Assembly (NCBI RefSeq): GCF_023721835.1
Contig: NZ_JAMKFE010000007.1
Location: forward strand, 62,001-126,000
DNA length: 64,000 bases
Reading direction: 5' to 3'
Source of the DNA: Caldimonas mangrovi
GTDB taxonomy: Bacteria; Pseudomonadota; Gammaproteobacteria; Burkholderiales; Burkholderiaceae_C
The notes under the pieces are model-generated. The model saw only the letters and a list, made by a program, of their open reading frames with translations, was not told where the DNA came from and ran no database searches. Below are positions 45,471 through 53,285 of the stretch, piece by piece. The position numbers were made by a program, and so were the translations under genes. Within the stretch, counting starts at the first letter, position 1. The number at the start of each line of letters is the position of its first letter.

Positions 45471-45495
45471 CGCCGGGCACGGGAGGTCCCCTGCC

Positions 45496-45680
45496 ATGAC
45501 AGCCAGGCGCGCCGAGCACGCCGATGCCGCCCGGATCGCCGAACTGTTGCGTGCGCGCGGAAGTCACCAGCGGCGACCACAGGCCGCTGGCCCATCGGTT
45601 CTATGAGAACAACGCGCATGTGCCGCATGAGCGTCGCCACCTGGAGCCGCCCTGGCAACCGGAGGGTCCCTTCGCGCCAG
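45496..45680 (+). pseudogene. Internally deleted GNAT acetyltransferase gene
   Basis: From ATG 45496 the translation starts TARRAEHADAARIAELLRA, a typical GNAT N-terminus. It soon changes to a different frame whose product HRFYENNAHVPHERRHLEP resembles the GNAT C-terminus. The acetyl-CoA-binding centre of the domain is missing. An internal deletion with frame change explains this; the gene cannot be functional. Confidence 0.55.
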
Positions 45681-45681
45681 C

Positions 45682-46341
45682 TCAGAGAGCAGCCTCGATC
45701 ACTCGCGTCGCGATACGCACGCAGTCTTCGAATGAGGGTGTCCGCCCGATCGCGTCAATCTGATCGAACTCTACGCTCAACACTTCGCGTCGTTCTGTGA
45801 GCCGTCTGAGGAATGTAGCGCCATGCCGTCGCATGAAAGGGACGGCTCGCTCTATCTCCTGCGGCTCCTCCAAAGCAACCGTGCACAGATCAAACAGATC
45901 GCGAGCTTTCACTCGGTCGCCGCGGTGCCACATCTTCTTCGCAATGATCTCGGCACAGGTTTCCACGCGCAAAGGCCGACCTGCGTGCTGCACGACGTCG
46001 AAGGGGTGTGCCGTCAGCGATTGACCCACCACCACGTCGATCTCTCCCCCAGGAAGGAACAGCTTGACGTACTCGGCGTGCTCTTCGTAGTCGGTCGTGA
46101 TTGCTTCGGCAGCGTCGCTCAATCGTGGGGTCACGTAGCCGAGGTACTGCGGATCCGGGACAAAGAGATCGATGTCTTTGCTTTGGCGGTGCGCAATGCG
46201 AAGCAGCAGGACCGTTCCACCGCCAAAGGTCCATACGGGATCCTGGGTCTCACGCTCCAGGTGATCCATCAGCGCGAGGGCGTGCGGAAACAATGCGGCC
46301 CAGGGGCCAGGCCGGGACAGGTCAGGCGCGTGCTTGCTCAT
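45682..46341 (-). CDS. AbiEii-like nucleotidyltransferase (toxin)
   Basis: This 219-residue protein is of the AbiEii/nucleotidyltransferase family: FGGGTVLLLRIAHRQSKDID with the nucleotidyltransferase DxD-like acidic pair, a second segment EIIAKKMWHRGDRVKARDLF typical of the family, and EIDVVVGQ. AbiE-type toxins modify tRNA or other targets and serve in phage defence or plasmid stability. The ATG overlaps the stop of the upstream helix-turn-helix gene (ATGA), giving an antitoxin-toxin operon. A collapsed copy of the same locus lies at 50165-50335. Confidence 0.8.
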   Translation of the reverse strand: MSKHAPDLSRPGPWAALFPHALALMDHLERETQDPVWTFGGGTVLLLRIAHRQSKDIDLFVPDPQYLGYVTPRLSDAAEAITTDYEEHAEYVKLFLPGGEIDVVVGQSLTAHPFDVVQHAGRPLRVETCAEIIAKKMWHRGDRVKARDLFDLCTVALEEPQEIERAVPFMRRHGATFLRRLTERREVLSVEFDQIDAIGRTPSFEDCVRIATRVIEAAL

Positions 46342-46844
46342 TCCCACAGCCCCCGCAAGCTGCCGAGCTGGCGAGCCATCGAGCGCATGTTCCTCCAAAG
46401 CTGTGCCCTCTCAACGCCTCGGTCGGCGCTCAACTCCTCCACCACACGAGACAGCAAGTTGACCGACGCATCCTCAAGTAGCGTGTTCAGATGAACCTTG
46501 AACTGAGGCGGCACCTGCCCGCTCAGCAGAGCGTCTTTGAGCACCTCGGGCGGAAGCTCCTTTCGATAGCTCACACTCGCCGTTCGCGCTGCGAGCACCG
46601 ACGCAGGGGTCTTCGCCATGGGCTGTGCCCCTCTGGGGCGGGCAGCGCCGATATCAATCGACAGCCCGAGCACATCGAGCAGGCGCGCTGTGCGGTTCAA
46701 GCTCAGATCCTTGATTGAACCGTTTTCGATCTGGTTGATCGTTGCACGTGAGAGCCCGCTGAGCAGGGCGAGCCGGGATTGCGTCAGCCCCATGTCGGAG
46801 CGACGCGACCGAACGGCGCGGCTGAGTTCTGCGAGCAGCAGCAT
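46338..46844 (-). CDS. XRE-family antitoxin partner of the AbiEii-like toxin
   Basis: This 168-residue protein has an N-terminal XRE helix-turn-helix (about 10-65; GLTQSRLALLSGLSRATINQ, then IENGSI) and a helical C-terminal half. It is probably the antitoxin and autorepressor. The C-terminal half (EVLKDALLSGQVPPQFKVHL) is the likely toxin-interacting part. Classic AbiEi antitoxins are longer with a winged helix; this shorter XRE type is a variant seen with AbiEii-like toxins. Confidence 0.75.
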   Translation of the reverse strand: MLLLAELSRAVRSRRSDMGLTQSRLALLSGLSRATINQIENGSIKDLSLNRTARLLDVLGLSIDIGAARPRGAQPMAKTPASVLAARTASVSYRKELPPEVLKDALLSGQVPPQFKVHLNTLLEDASVNLLSRVVEELSADRGVERAQLWRNMRSMARQLGSLRGLWE

Positions 46845-47171
46845 GAGCGAAGCGTATCAGTGGCAGCAAACGGATGTCAAATATATTCGACTTCTCGTGT
46901 TGGAATCGCGATCGGTAGGTGAAGAGCATGGGCCGAACGGAGAGGAACCGGCCCGCCCACAGCCTGGGCACGAGAGCCAGACCACCGACGATGCAGAACC
47001 GCGCAGAGCCACGACACGCGTGGGCTGCGGCTGTGTAAAAGTAAGCCCGCGGGAGCGTCCCGATCGTCCTGAACATCTCGCCAATGCGGCTTATTCAGCA
47101 ATTGAAGCAGGCACCTCGAGAACGGAACTCCGAACCCGGCTGCGTTGGAACCCGCCCCGATCCAGGCGACC
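46845..47171. other. Gap upstream of the toxin-antitoxin pair
   Basis: This 327-base stretch has no gene I can support. Its first 100 bases resemble 50265-50335, matching ATATTCG, CTTCT, GAAGAGC and GCCGAACG blocks in order. This shows that both the toxin pair and its promoter region were once present in two copies. Confidence 0.5.
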
Positions 47172-47534
47172 CTAGACCGGCGAGAACGCGCGGTGAAGGT
47201 ACAGCGTCGATCCGAACACGATCGCGACGTACAGCACGACGGAAAGAAGCGCGAGCGCCACGGTGCTCCCTCGGAGCGCGGACCGTGGACGCCATGTCAG
47301 ATAGCCGATCAACAGCAGGTAAGGAAGAAGCCGGAGCAACAGAGCGGTCTGCTCCAGCCCGGTGAGATCCCCGTGCGTCGTCAAGCGGGTGACGATACCG
47401 GGGACGGCCTCGAAGGCGATGTGCCATGACAGCACCGCGAGGACCAAGACCTTGATGACGATCGAAACTGCGGCGAGAGAAAAAGACAAACGGCGAACTG
47501 GTTCGATCGGGTTGCTCAACTCGTCATGACGCAT
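47172..47534 (-). CDS. Small integral membrane protein
   Basis: This 120-residue protein has three predicted transmembrane helices (LSFSLAAVSIVIKVLVLAVL, ALLLRLLPYLLLIGYLTW, ALLSVVLYVAIVFGSTLYL). No family is recognised. GGGAGGGG precedes the ATG at 47534. Its 5' flank is similar to that of the lipoprotein gene at 38290-38892 although the proteins are unrelated. Function unknown. Confidence 0.6.
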   Translation of the reverse strand: MRHDELSNPIEPVRRLSFSLAAVSIVIKVLVLAVLSWHIAFEAVPGIVTRLTTHGDLTGLEQTALLLRLLPYLLLIGYLTWRPRSALRGSTVALALLSVVLYVAIVFGSTLYLHRAFSPV

Positions 47535-47640
47535 GCGGCGCCCCTCCCATTGGCGCTGCTCGCGCTCGTACTTTTTCGCATTCTTGCTTCGATGACGTTG
47601 AGAAGGCAAACGCGGAGGTGTTGCACGATGTGGTCAAGCG
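47535..47640. repeat. 5' flank shared with 38893-39000, copy B
   Basis: Similar to copy A over about 105 bases, with the same order of blocks. Plus-strand translation of the inner part gives ANAEVLHDVV, related to the corresponding peptide of copy A. It merges at its far end with the NtrC-like relic. Confidence 0.5.
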
Positions 47641-47777
47641 ACGGCAAGCCACAGAGGTGTCGCAGCGGAGGTCGGCCGGCGCCTCCTGCAGGAGGCAACC
47701 AGTCGGAGGCCGCGCGGCGCTTGGGCGTGTCGTGCGTGAGCTTGATCAAGAAGTTGGGGCGGCTGGGGTTGAAGTAA
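47629..47777 (+). pseudogene. Relic of the 3' end of an NtrC-family regulator gene
   Basis: Bases 47690-47777 match 45383-45470, the last 90 bases of the response regulator gene, at roughly 93 percent. They keep the frame (NQSEAARRLGVS, then LIKKLGRLGLK) and a stop at the same place. Upstream sequence has decayed with frame changes (VKRRQATEVSQ resembling ERRLVSEAMQ). No ATPase or receiver part remains. It could be a recent partial copy or the remnant of a paralogue. Confidence 0.7.
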
Positions 47778-47799
47778 GAACAGGCTCAGCGAGGAGCCT

Positions 47800-48963
47800 T
47801 CACCCGCACGGCGGTGCGGCGTGCCGAGGCATGCGCACCGTGAAGGTCGTGCCTTCCGCGTCGGTCGAGGCCACCTTGACGCTGCCGCCGTGAGCCGTCG
47901 CGATCTGGCACGCGATGTACAAACCCAGCCCCAGGCCGGAAGAGCGCGCCACGCCGGCGCGTGCATCCAGGGCGGCGTGCGTCAGCGGCTGAAACAGCGT
48001 CGCGCGCCGCGCTTCGGGAATCGCCGGCCCCTGGTTGTGAACATCGAGACGCACCTCGGTTGGCGTGGCTGCCAGGGCCAGCGTCACTTCGCCGTGCGGG
48101 TCGCCATGTTGCAGCGCGTTCGTCAGCAGGTTGACGAGCATCTGCGAGATGCGCTTGGGATCCCACTCGCCATGAACGGGTTCGGCGATCCGGCAACGCA
48201 GCCGGCGCCCAGGGTGCGACGCCTCCACCTCATCGACCGTCCGGGCGCAAATCAAGGCGAGGTTCTCGGGCTGCGGTGTCACCGGCAACCCGGGCCCGAG
48301 GCGGACCAGCGTGAAGTCCAGCAGATCGCGAATCAGGCCATCCATGCGATCGACGCTCTTCAGCGCCCGGGCAGCCGCCTTGGTACTGTTGGCGTCGGTG
48401 GATTCGTTGCGCACGATGTAGTGCAGGCCGATCGACAGCGCATGCAGCGGGTTGCGCAGGTCGTGCGCGAGCACGCCGAGGATCAATGCGCGGGACTCGT
48501 CGAGTTTCACGGAATAGCGCGCGATCGAGATGCTGAGCGCCTGATCGATGGCTTCGTTGAAGCGCATCAGCTCTTCCACGGCCTCGTCGGTCTTGCCCCG
48601 GCCCACGGCCCACTGCTTCAGCACGCTCGCTCGGATGGCGCGGAATTCCGCGACCAGTTGGTCCATCGTGAACTCGTCACCGAAGCGGGAGACCGCATGC
48701 GCTTGGGCGGCGCGGGTCAGCTGCGGCATGTTGTCGGAGCGCAGCCCCTGGGCCTTGTCGGCCCGCTGCTGCTCGGACTGCGGCGCCCGCATGTCGTCGA
48801 CCACCGCGCGCAGCATCTCTTCCGCGTGGTCGCGCAGGGCCGCACGGTCAAGCTCGGCGAGCGGCATCAAGGCGTGGGCGAAAGCCTCCCACTCTTGCAG
48901 GATCGGCTCCATGTTGCCGTCGATGAACGCGCCTAAACCGGGCGCCGGTGCGTCGCTGGTCAT
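47800..48963 (-). CDS. Soluble sensor histidine kinase with RsbRD-like N-terminus
   Basis: This 387-residue protein has no membrane segment. The N-terminal 150 residues are helical and resemble RsbRD/sensor globin-like input domains. The kinase core has the H-box VLAHDLRNPL (His167), NLLTNALQHGD and GLGLGLYIACQIATAHGG. It should respond to a cytoplasmic cue. No response regulator gene is adjacent, so it is an orphan kinase. Confidence 0.85.
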   Translation of the reverse strand: MTSDAPAPGLGAFIDGNMEPILQEWEAFAHALMPLAELDRAALRDHAEEMLRAVVDDMRAPQSEQQRADKAQGLRSDNMPQLTRAAQAHAVSRFGDEFTMDQLVAEFRAIRASVLKQWAVGRGKTDEAVEELMRFNEAIDQALSISIARYSVKLDESRALILGVLAHDLRNPLHALSIGLHYIVRNESTDANSTKAAARALKSVDRMDGLIRDLLDFTLVRLGPGLPVTPQPENLALICARTVDEVEASHPGRRLRCRIAEPVHGEWDPKRISQMLVNLLTNALQHGDPHGEVTLALAATPTEVRLDVHNQGPAIPEARRATLFQPLTHAALDARAGVARSSGLGLGLYIACQIATAHGGSVKVASTDAEGTTFTVRMPRHAAPPCG

Positions 48964-49008
48964 CGTGAACCCAGGGTAGCACCGAATGCTCCCGCCGGGC
49001 GCCCCCGC

Positions 49009-50265
49009 TCAGCCGGAATTTGTGACGGCCCCATGGCCGTTCAACGCGAGGATGTTGGTCTGGAACGCAATGCCGTCGATGACGCCGATGATGTCGGCGA
49101 TCCGGTTGCTGCTTTGCTCGATGCCGCGCATGGTCTCGACCACCTGGCCGACCATCTCGCCGCCGGCGCGCGCCACCTTCCTGGCGTTGCTCGCCAGCTC
49201 GTTCGCCTGCTGGGCGCCTTCGGCGTTCTGCTTCACGGTGGCGCCCAGCTGCTCCATCGAGGCGGCGGTTTCTTCCACCGCGCTGGCCTGCTCTTCGGTC
49301 CGGCTCGACAGGTCGAGGTTGCCCTGCGCGATCTGCCCGCTGCCGATGGCCACGCTGTCGGCGTTTTCACGCACCTGCTGCACCACCTGTACCAGGCTGC
49401 CCTGCATGGCCTTGAGTTGCGCCAGCAGGCTCGTCTGGTCGCCCCGCTTCAAAACGATGAGGCCGCTCAGGTCACCGGAGGCCACACGGCTAGCGATCTG
49501 GGTGGCTTCGGCCGGCTCGCCCCCCAATTGCCGCACCACGCTGCGAGCCACGGCCACCCCGAACCCCGCGCCAAAGAGCAGGCCGAACGCGATGGCGCCA
49601 AGGGCCAGCGCATGCACCACCTCATAGCGCTGCTCTGCAACCACATACTCTTCTCGAGCGACATCGATCTGAAGCTGGATCAGCTTGCTGAGCCCGTCTT
49701 CCAGCGGCGCGGCCATCGGCCGCAGCTTTTCCTGCACCAGCCGCTTCGCCTCGTCGATCTGCTGCGTACACAGCGCCGCCACGATCGGTCGAAGCACCTC
49801 GTGCTGATACGCCTTGCGGCATTCTGCGAAACGATGGGCGGCGGCGGTTTCCTCCGGCGTGAGGTGGGCCGCCGTGTAAGCCGACCAGAGCTTGTCGATG
49901 TGCGCGACGTTGGATTCCAGTTCCTGCATGCGAGCGTCTATCACCTTGCTGGTGGGTGTCACGAGCGCCGCGTTGACGTTGATGCGGTTGTGCAGGATGA
50001 GCGAGTTGATCTCGGTGAGCTGTCCGGCCGGGACCGTCCTGTCTTCGTAGACCGTGCGCAATGCCTCGTTGGTTTTTTCGAGGTCATAAACGCCCAAGGT
50101 CACCGTGGCGCTTGCCCAGTCCGCCACGTGGGCCTCGCATCGTTGCCGGGCCCATGCAGGCCCATGCGCAGCAGCAGGACCGTTCCACCGCCAAAGGTCC
50201 AGACGGGACGCTCCAGGTGATCCAGCAGCGCGAGAGCGTGCGGGAACCATCCGGTCCAGGGGCAT
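49009..50265 (-). pseudogene. Chemoreceptor gene (MCP) missing both ends
   Basis: An open frame covers a four-helix ligand domain (LRTVYEDRTVPAGQLTEINS onward), a membrane helix (ALGAIAFGLLFGAGFGVAVA), a HAMP domain and the first half of the signalling hairpin. It breaks off after IDGIAFQTNILALN, the exact hairpin tip, where AAVEAARAG should follow. At the 5' end the usual first membrane helix is absent and the frame continues into AbiEii-gene debris. Without the tip and descending helix it cannot signal to CheA/CheW. Confidence 0.8.
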
Positions 50266-50335
50266 ATTCGGCTTCTGAGCCTACGGTCGGCACGGGTAGC
50301 GAAGAGCGTGCGTGCGCCGAACGAAAATGGAGCCG
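50165..50335 (-). pseudogene. Collapsed second copy of the AbiE-type toxin locus
   Basis: Bases 50165-50264 match 46200-46316, the 5' part of the AbiEii-like gene, at about 90 percent with one internal gap of about a dozen bases. Bases 50265-50335 then match the region upstream of the antitoxin gene (46880-46950). The whole antitoxin gene and most of the toxin gene are deleted. Orientation is the same as in the intact locus. Confidence 0.65.
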
Positions 50336-50408
50336 GACACGCACGTATGCATGCCGGCTCCCGGATGGCTGGCGGGGACAGGGCAGGAAGAGAAGGCGGG
50401 ACGAAAGC

Positions 50409-50792
50409 CTACGGCTCCATCCAGGGCGCCACCTCCTCCTGGTACTCGGCCGACTGCTGCAGCATGCGCTCCCAGGGGGCGAGCACCTGCAGCATCTTCA
50501 GCCGAGGCGTCGCGATGACGGGATGGCCGTCGGTGGCGCGGGTGGTGCACCACCTCATCATCTCCTCACCGTCTTCACGCTCGATCAGGCCCATGAGCTC
50601 GCCGAACAGGTCGTCCAGCGGTGTCACCACGGCGGCCTGATCCGCCTGCGCGATGACCTTGCGTGCGACACGAAGGCCGCCGCACACCCTCGCCAGGCGG
50701 TAATGGACCTCCGTCACCACGTTCCAGTGGGTCAGGTCGATCCGGCCGCTGTTCAGCAGTGCGGTCACCTCGGCGTCGGTCATGCCGGTCAT
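50409..50792 (-). CDS. Small protein of unknown function
   Basis: This 127-residue protein is helical and acidic, beginning MTGMTDAEVTALLNSGRIDL and ending ERMLQQSAEYQEEVAPWMEP. No family is recognised. GGGAG stands 8 bases before the ATG at 50792; a second in-frame ATG lies three codons downstream. It has good codon bias and sits alone between the pseudogenes and the protease-like gene. Confidence 0.55.
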   Translation of the reverse strand: MTGMTDAEVTALLNSGRIDLTHWNVVTEVHYRLARVCGGLRVARKVIAQADQAAVVTPLDDLFGELMGLIEREDGEEMMRWCTTRATDGHPVIATPRLKMLQVLAPWERMLQQSAEYQEEVAPWMEP

Positions 50793-50994
50793 CTCGTGAC
50801 TCCCATCTCGCAGCCAGTCCGCAACGGACTGGCCTACGGGTCAATCCACTACGGACAGGCTTCGTTTAGGGCGGCAGCGTGCGGTGTCAAGACGCGGCGC
50901 AGGCGCCGCGGGTGGCTCACGCTCCACCGTGAGCGCGCTGCCGCACTGTCAGAACTGCCAGCAGCTGGACGGGGGGCGTGCCTAAAATCCGCGC

Positions 50995-51705
50995 ATGGCC
51001 CTGACGCTCGTCCAATCATTCGATCACTCGAAGATCAGCGCGAAAGGCGTGTGCTTCCGGGTCGCCGTGAAATGGGCGGTGTCCACACTCTGCGGGCAGG
51101 GCGTCAACTACTTCATGTCGGACGAAGCCTGGCTGCAAGACAAGCAACAGGCGTCCCACGGCAAGGGCACATGGAAGACACGGCTGGAAGCGGCCCGCAA
51201 CCAGCTCCCCGCCGAGCTGCGGGAATTGGTGCTGACGCAACGCCCGGCCACGGGGGTGGAGACGGCACGCTGGGAAGGCACGAAGCGCAAGCACGGCGAG
51301 TACGCCAACGTCAGCGAGGCGGCGACCAGCATGGCGGCCATCCAGCAGACTGACCGCGATGCACTCGTCGACTGGAGTACGCGCATTGCGGCCCGCCATG
51401 GCCAGAAGGTGCAGGTGCAGGCGATCGACCTGGCCAGCAAGCACAACAGGATGTGCGTGGCCTACCAGTTCGGCATGCTGCCCGCCAACGCGGCCTACGT
51501 GCTGGGCTACCTCTTCAGCAACGAACGCTATGTCGGCGGCCACAGCGTGGCCTACGCCGCCTCGCGACTCTTCGACCCGAACTGGGGCGTCTACGAGTCC
51601 GACGCATCCGATCTCGTGCTTCGACTGCTCGAGGTCGACGAGCATGTACACAGAAGATACGGCGAGTGCGAGGCCCTCACCTGCTACCCGATCCGTCTTG
51701 GCTGA
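50995..51705 (+). CDS. YopT/C58-like cysteine protease candidate
   Basis: This 236-residue protein has a papain-like triad arranged as in peptidase family C58 (YopT, AvrPphB): Cys20 in AKGVCFRVAVKW, His183 in YVGGHSVAYAA, and Asp194 in RLFDPNWGVYE. The Cys motif followed by Trp and the FDPNxG motif are family hallmarks. The His-to-Asp spacing (11) is shorter than in YopT. No signal peptide is seen. C58 proteases are delivered effectors in pathogens; delivery here could be by a secretion system or the nearby contractile particle, which is speculation. A TAAAAT hexamer lies 7 bases before the ATG. Confidence 0.65.
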   Translation: MALTLVQSFDHSKISAKGVCFRVAVKWAVSTLCGQGVNYFMSDEAWLQDKQQASHGKGTWKTRLEAARNQLPAELRELVLTQRPATGVETARWEGTKRKHGEYANVSEAATSMAAIQQTDRDALVDWSTRIAARHGQKVQVQAIDLASKHNRMCVAYQFGMLPANAAYVLGYLFSNERYVGGHSVAYAASRLFDPNWGVYESDASDLVLRLLEVDEHVHRRYGECEALTCYPIRLG

Positions 51706-52129
51706 GCCCGGGGCCGCGCACGAACGACGGTCAGCAGCAGTGCCGTCGAATCGATGGGCACGTCTACATCGGGACATCGTGCAAGTCGGTGCCCCCCCCC
51801 CCCGGCTGCGCGGCGGGAGACGCAAGTCAACGTCGGATCGAGGTTCTGCAATCCCGCTTGGATAGCGGTGAGCGCGCGACTCCGTCCTCGCTGCGGTCCA
51901 CGGCAACGAGCGGCTGGCTGCGCCGCCGTTTCGGTTCCGGGGGAACAGCTTGTCGACAGCAGGCGTCACCCACACCCGCATGCACGATCCATGCAGCATG
52001 GGAGGGCACGGGCATGGCTGACCTCATGTCGAACTTCGACATGTCCGCGTCGCATCAGAGGAACCCGTTGCACTCGGTACGCATAGAGTCTGCTCGGATG
52101 CTTCAACCTCTGATCAGGAGCCTTTCCCC
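51706..52129. other. Gap with a run of twelve C residues
   Basis: This 424-base stretch contains C12 at 51792-51803 and, further on, the palindrome listed separately. I can support no gene in it. Short decayed coding pieces are possible. Confidence 0.5.
52025..52043. promoter_or_regulatory. 19-base perfect palindrome upstream of the betaine-binding protein gene
   Basis: CATGTCGAACTTCGACATG is a perfect inverted repeat of 9-base arms around one base, ending 87 bases before the ATG of the binding-protein gene. It is a good operator candidate. Which regulator would bind is unknown; GbdR-type and BetI-type regulators are options by context. Confidence 0.5.
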
Positions 52130-53020
52130 ATGAGCCGCAAACTGTCGACCCTGAGCCGCCGTCGCTTCATCGCCGGCACCGCCGCCACCGTGGTTTCGGC
52201 CGGTGTGCCACTCGTCGTACGCGCCGAGGCCAAGCCGGTCCGCATCGGCTGGACCGCCTGGTCGGACGCCGAGGTGGTGACGCAGATGGCCAAACAGATC
52301 CTGGAACAACGCCTGGGGCAAAAGGTCGAGCTGGTCATGACCGACGTTGCGTTGCAGTACGCAGCGCTGCAGCGTGGCCAGATCGACTTGATGCTGATGG
52401 CCTGGTTGCCGGGCACGCACAAGAGCTACTGGGAGAAGGTGAAGGACGATGTCGAGGACCTCGGCGCGCTCTATACCGGCGCTCGCCTGGGTTGGGCCGT
52501 GCCCGACGAGATTCCGGTGTCGACGGTGCGCTCCATCGACGACCTGATGAAGCCCGAAGTGCGCGAGAAGCTGGGCGGCCGCATTCAGGGCATCGATGCC
52601 GGCGCGGGCTTGATGAAGCTGTCCGAGGAGGCCATCAAGTCCTATGGGCTGGACTACAAGCTGCTCACCGCCTCCGATGCGGCCATGGTCTCGGCGCTGG
52701 ACCGCGCCATCCAGCGCAAGCAGTGGATCGTCGTGACCACCTGGTCACCGCACTGGATGTTCTCGCAATACAAGCTTCGCTATCTCGAGGACCCGAAGCA
52801 CGTGCTCGGCGGTGCCGAGTCGATCCACGCGCTGGGACGCAAGGGGTTCAGCGCGGCATTTCCCAAGGCCGCGGCCTTCGTGCGCAACATGAAGCTGCCG
52901 CTGGCGGACCTCGAGACGGTGATGCTCAAGGCCCGGGACAGCAGCGCAGCCAAGGAAGCCTCCGCCTACATCGCGACGCAACGCGAGGTGGTGGATCGCT
53001 GGCTGGCTGGCACCCTGTAA
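52130..53020 (+). CDS. Glycine betaine/choline-type ABC transporter substrate-binding protein
   Basis: This 296-residue protein has a twin-arginine signal (SRRRFIAGTAATVVSAGVPL) and an OpuAC-like quaternary-amine-binding domain: VRIGWTAWSDAEVVTQMAKQ, then DLMLMAWLPGTHKSYW and VVTTWSPHWMF, where the Trp residues would cage the trimethylammonium group. Tat export suggests folding in the cytoplasm. No permease or ATPase gene adjoins it, so it must serve a transporter encoded elsewhere. AGGAG lies before the ATG. It precedes the catabolic cluster for its likely ligand. Confidence 0.88.
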   Translation: MSRKLSTLSRRRFIAGTAATVVSAGVPLVVRAEAKPVRIGWTAWSDAEVVTQMAKQILEQRLGQKVELVMTDVALQYAALQRGQIDLMLMAWLPGTHKSYWEKVKDDVEDLGALYTGARLGWAVPDEIPVSTVRSIDDLMKPEVREKLGGRIQGIDAGAGLMKLSEEAIKSYGLDYKLLTASDAAMVSALDRAIQRKQWIVVTTWSPHWMFSQYKLRYLEDPKHVLGGAESIHALGRKGFSAAFPKAAAFVRNMKLPLADLETVMLKARDSSAAKEASAYIATQREVVDRWLAGTL

Positions 53021-53285
53021 GGGATTCCCGCAAGTTTGCTTGGAAGCCCGGCGAGCCACTGGCGTCAGAGATTTCCTCGCCCGCATCTCGATGCAACGCC
53101 GGTTTCCGACGCACAGCACCGGCACGTTCGTGCTGACGGCCAGCGGCCGCTGCGATTAGCAGCCGGGGGCGCCACCCAGCGGAGGGCTGCACCCACCCCG
53201 CCACCGCTTTCGCCGCAGCTTCTCTACGTTCTGTCTGCGGCGGACATCTGTTCTACGAGTGCCGCAGAACAGCGCGACGAGCGTC

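Noticed and set aside
51757-51795. Peptide VYIGTSCKSV in the gap, resembling VYIGTSLKSV of eCIS core protein 1
   Set aside because: The match is only about ten residues, surrounding sequence does not align, and the frame runs into the C12 tract. It is too short to claim as a relic.
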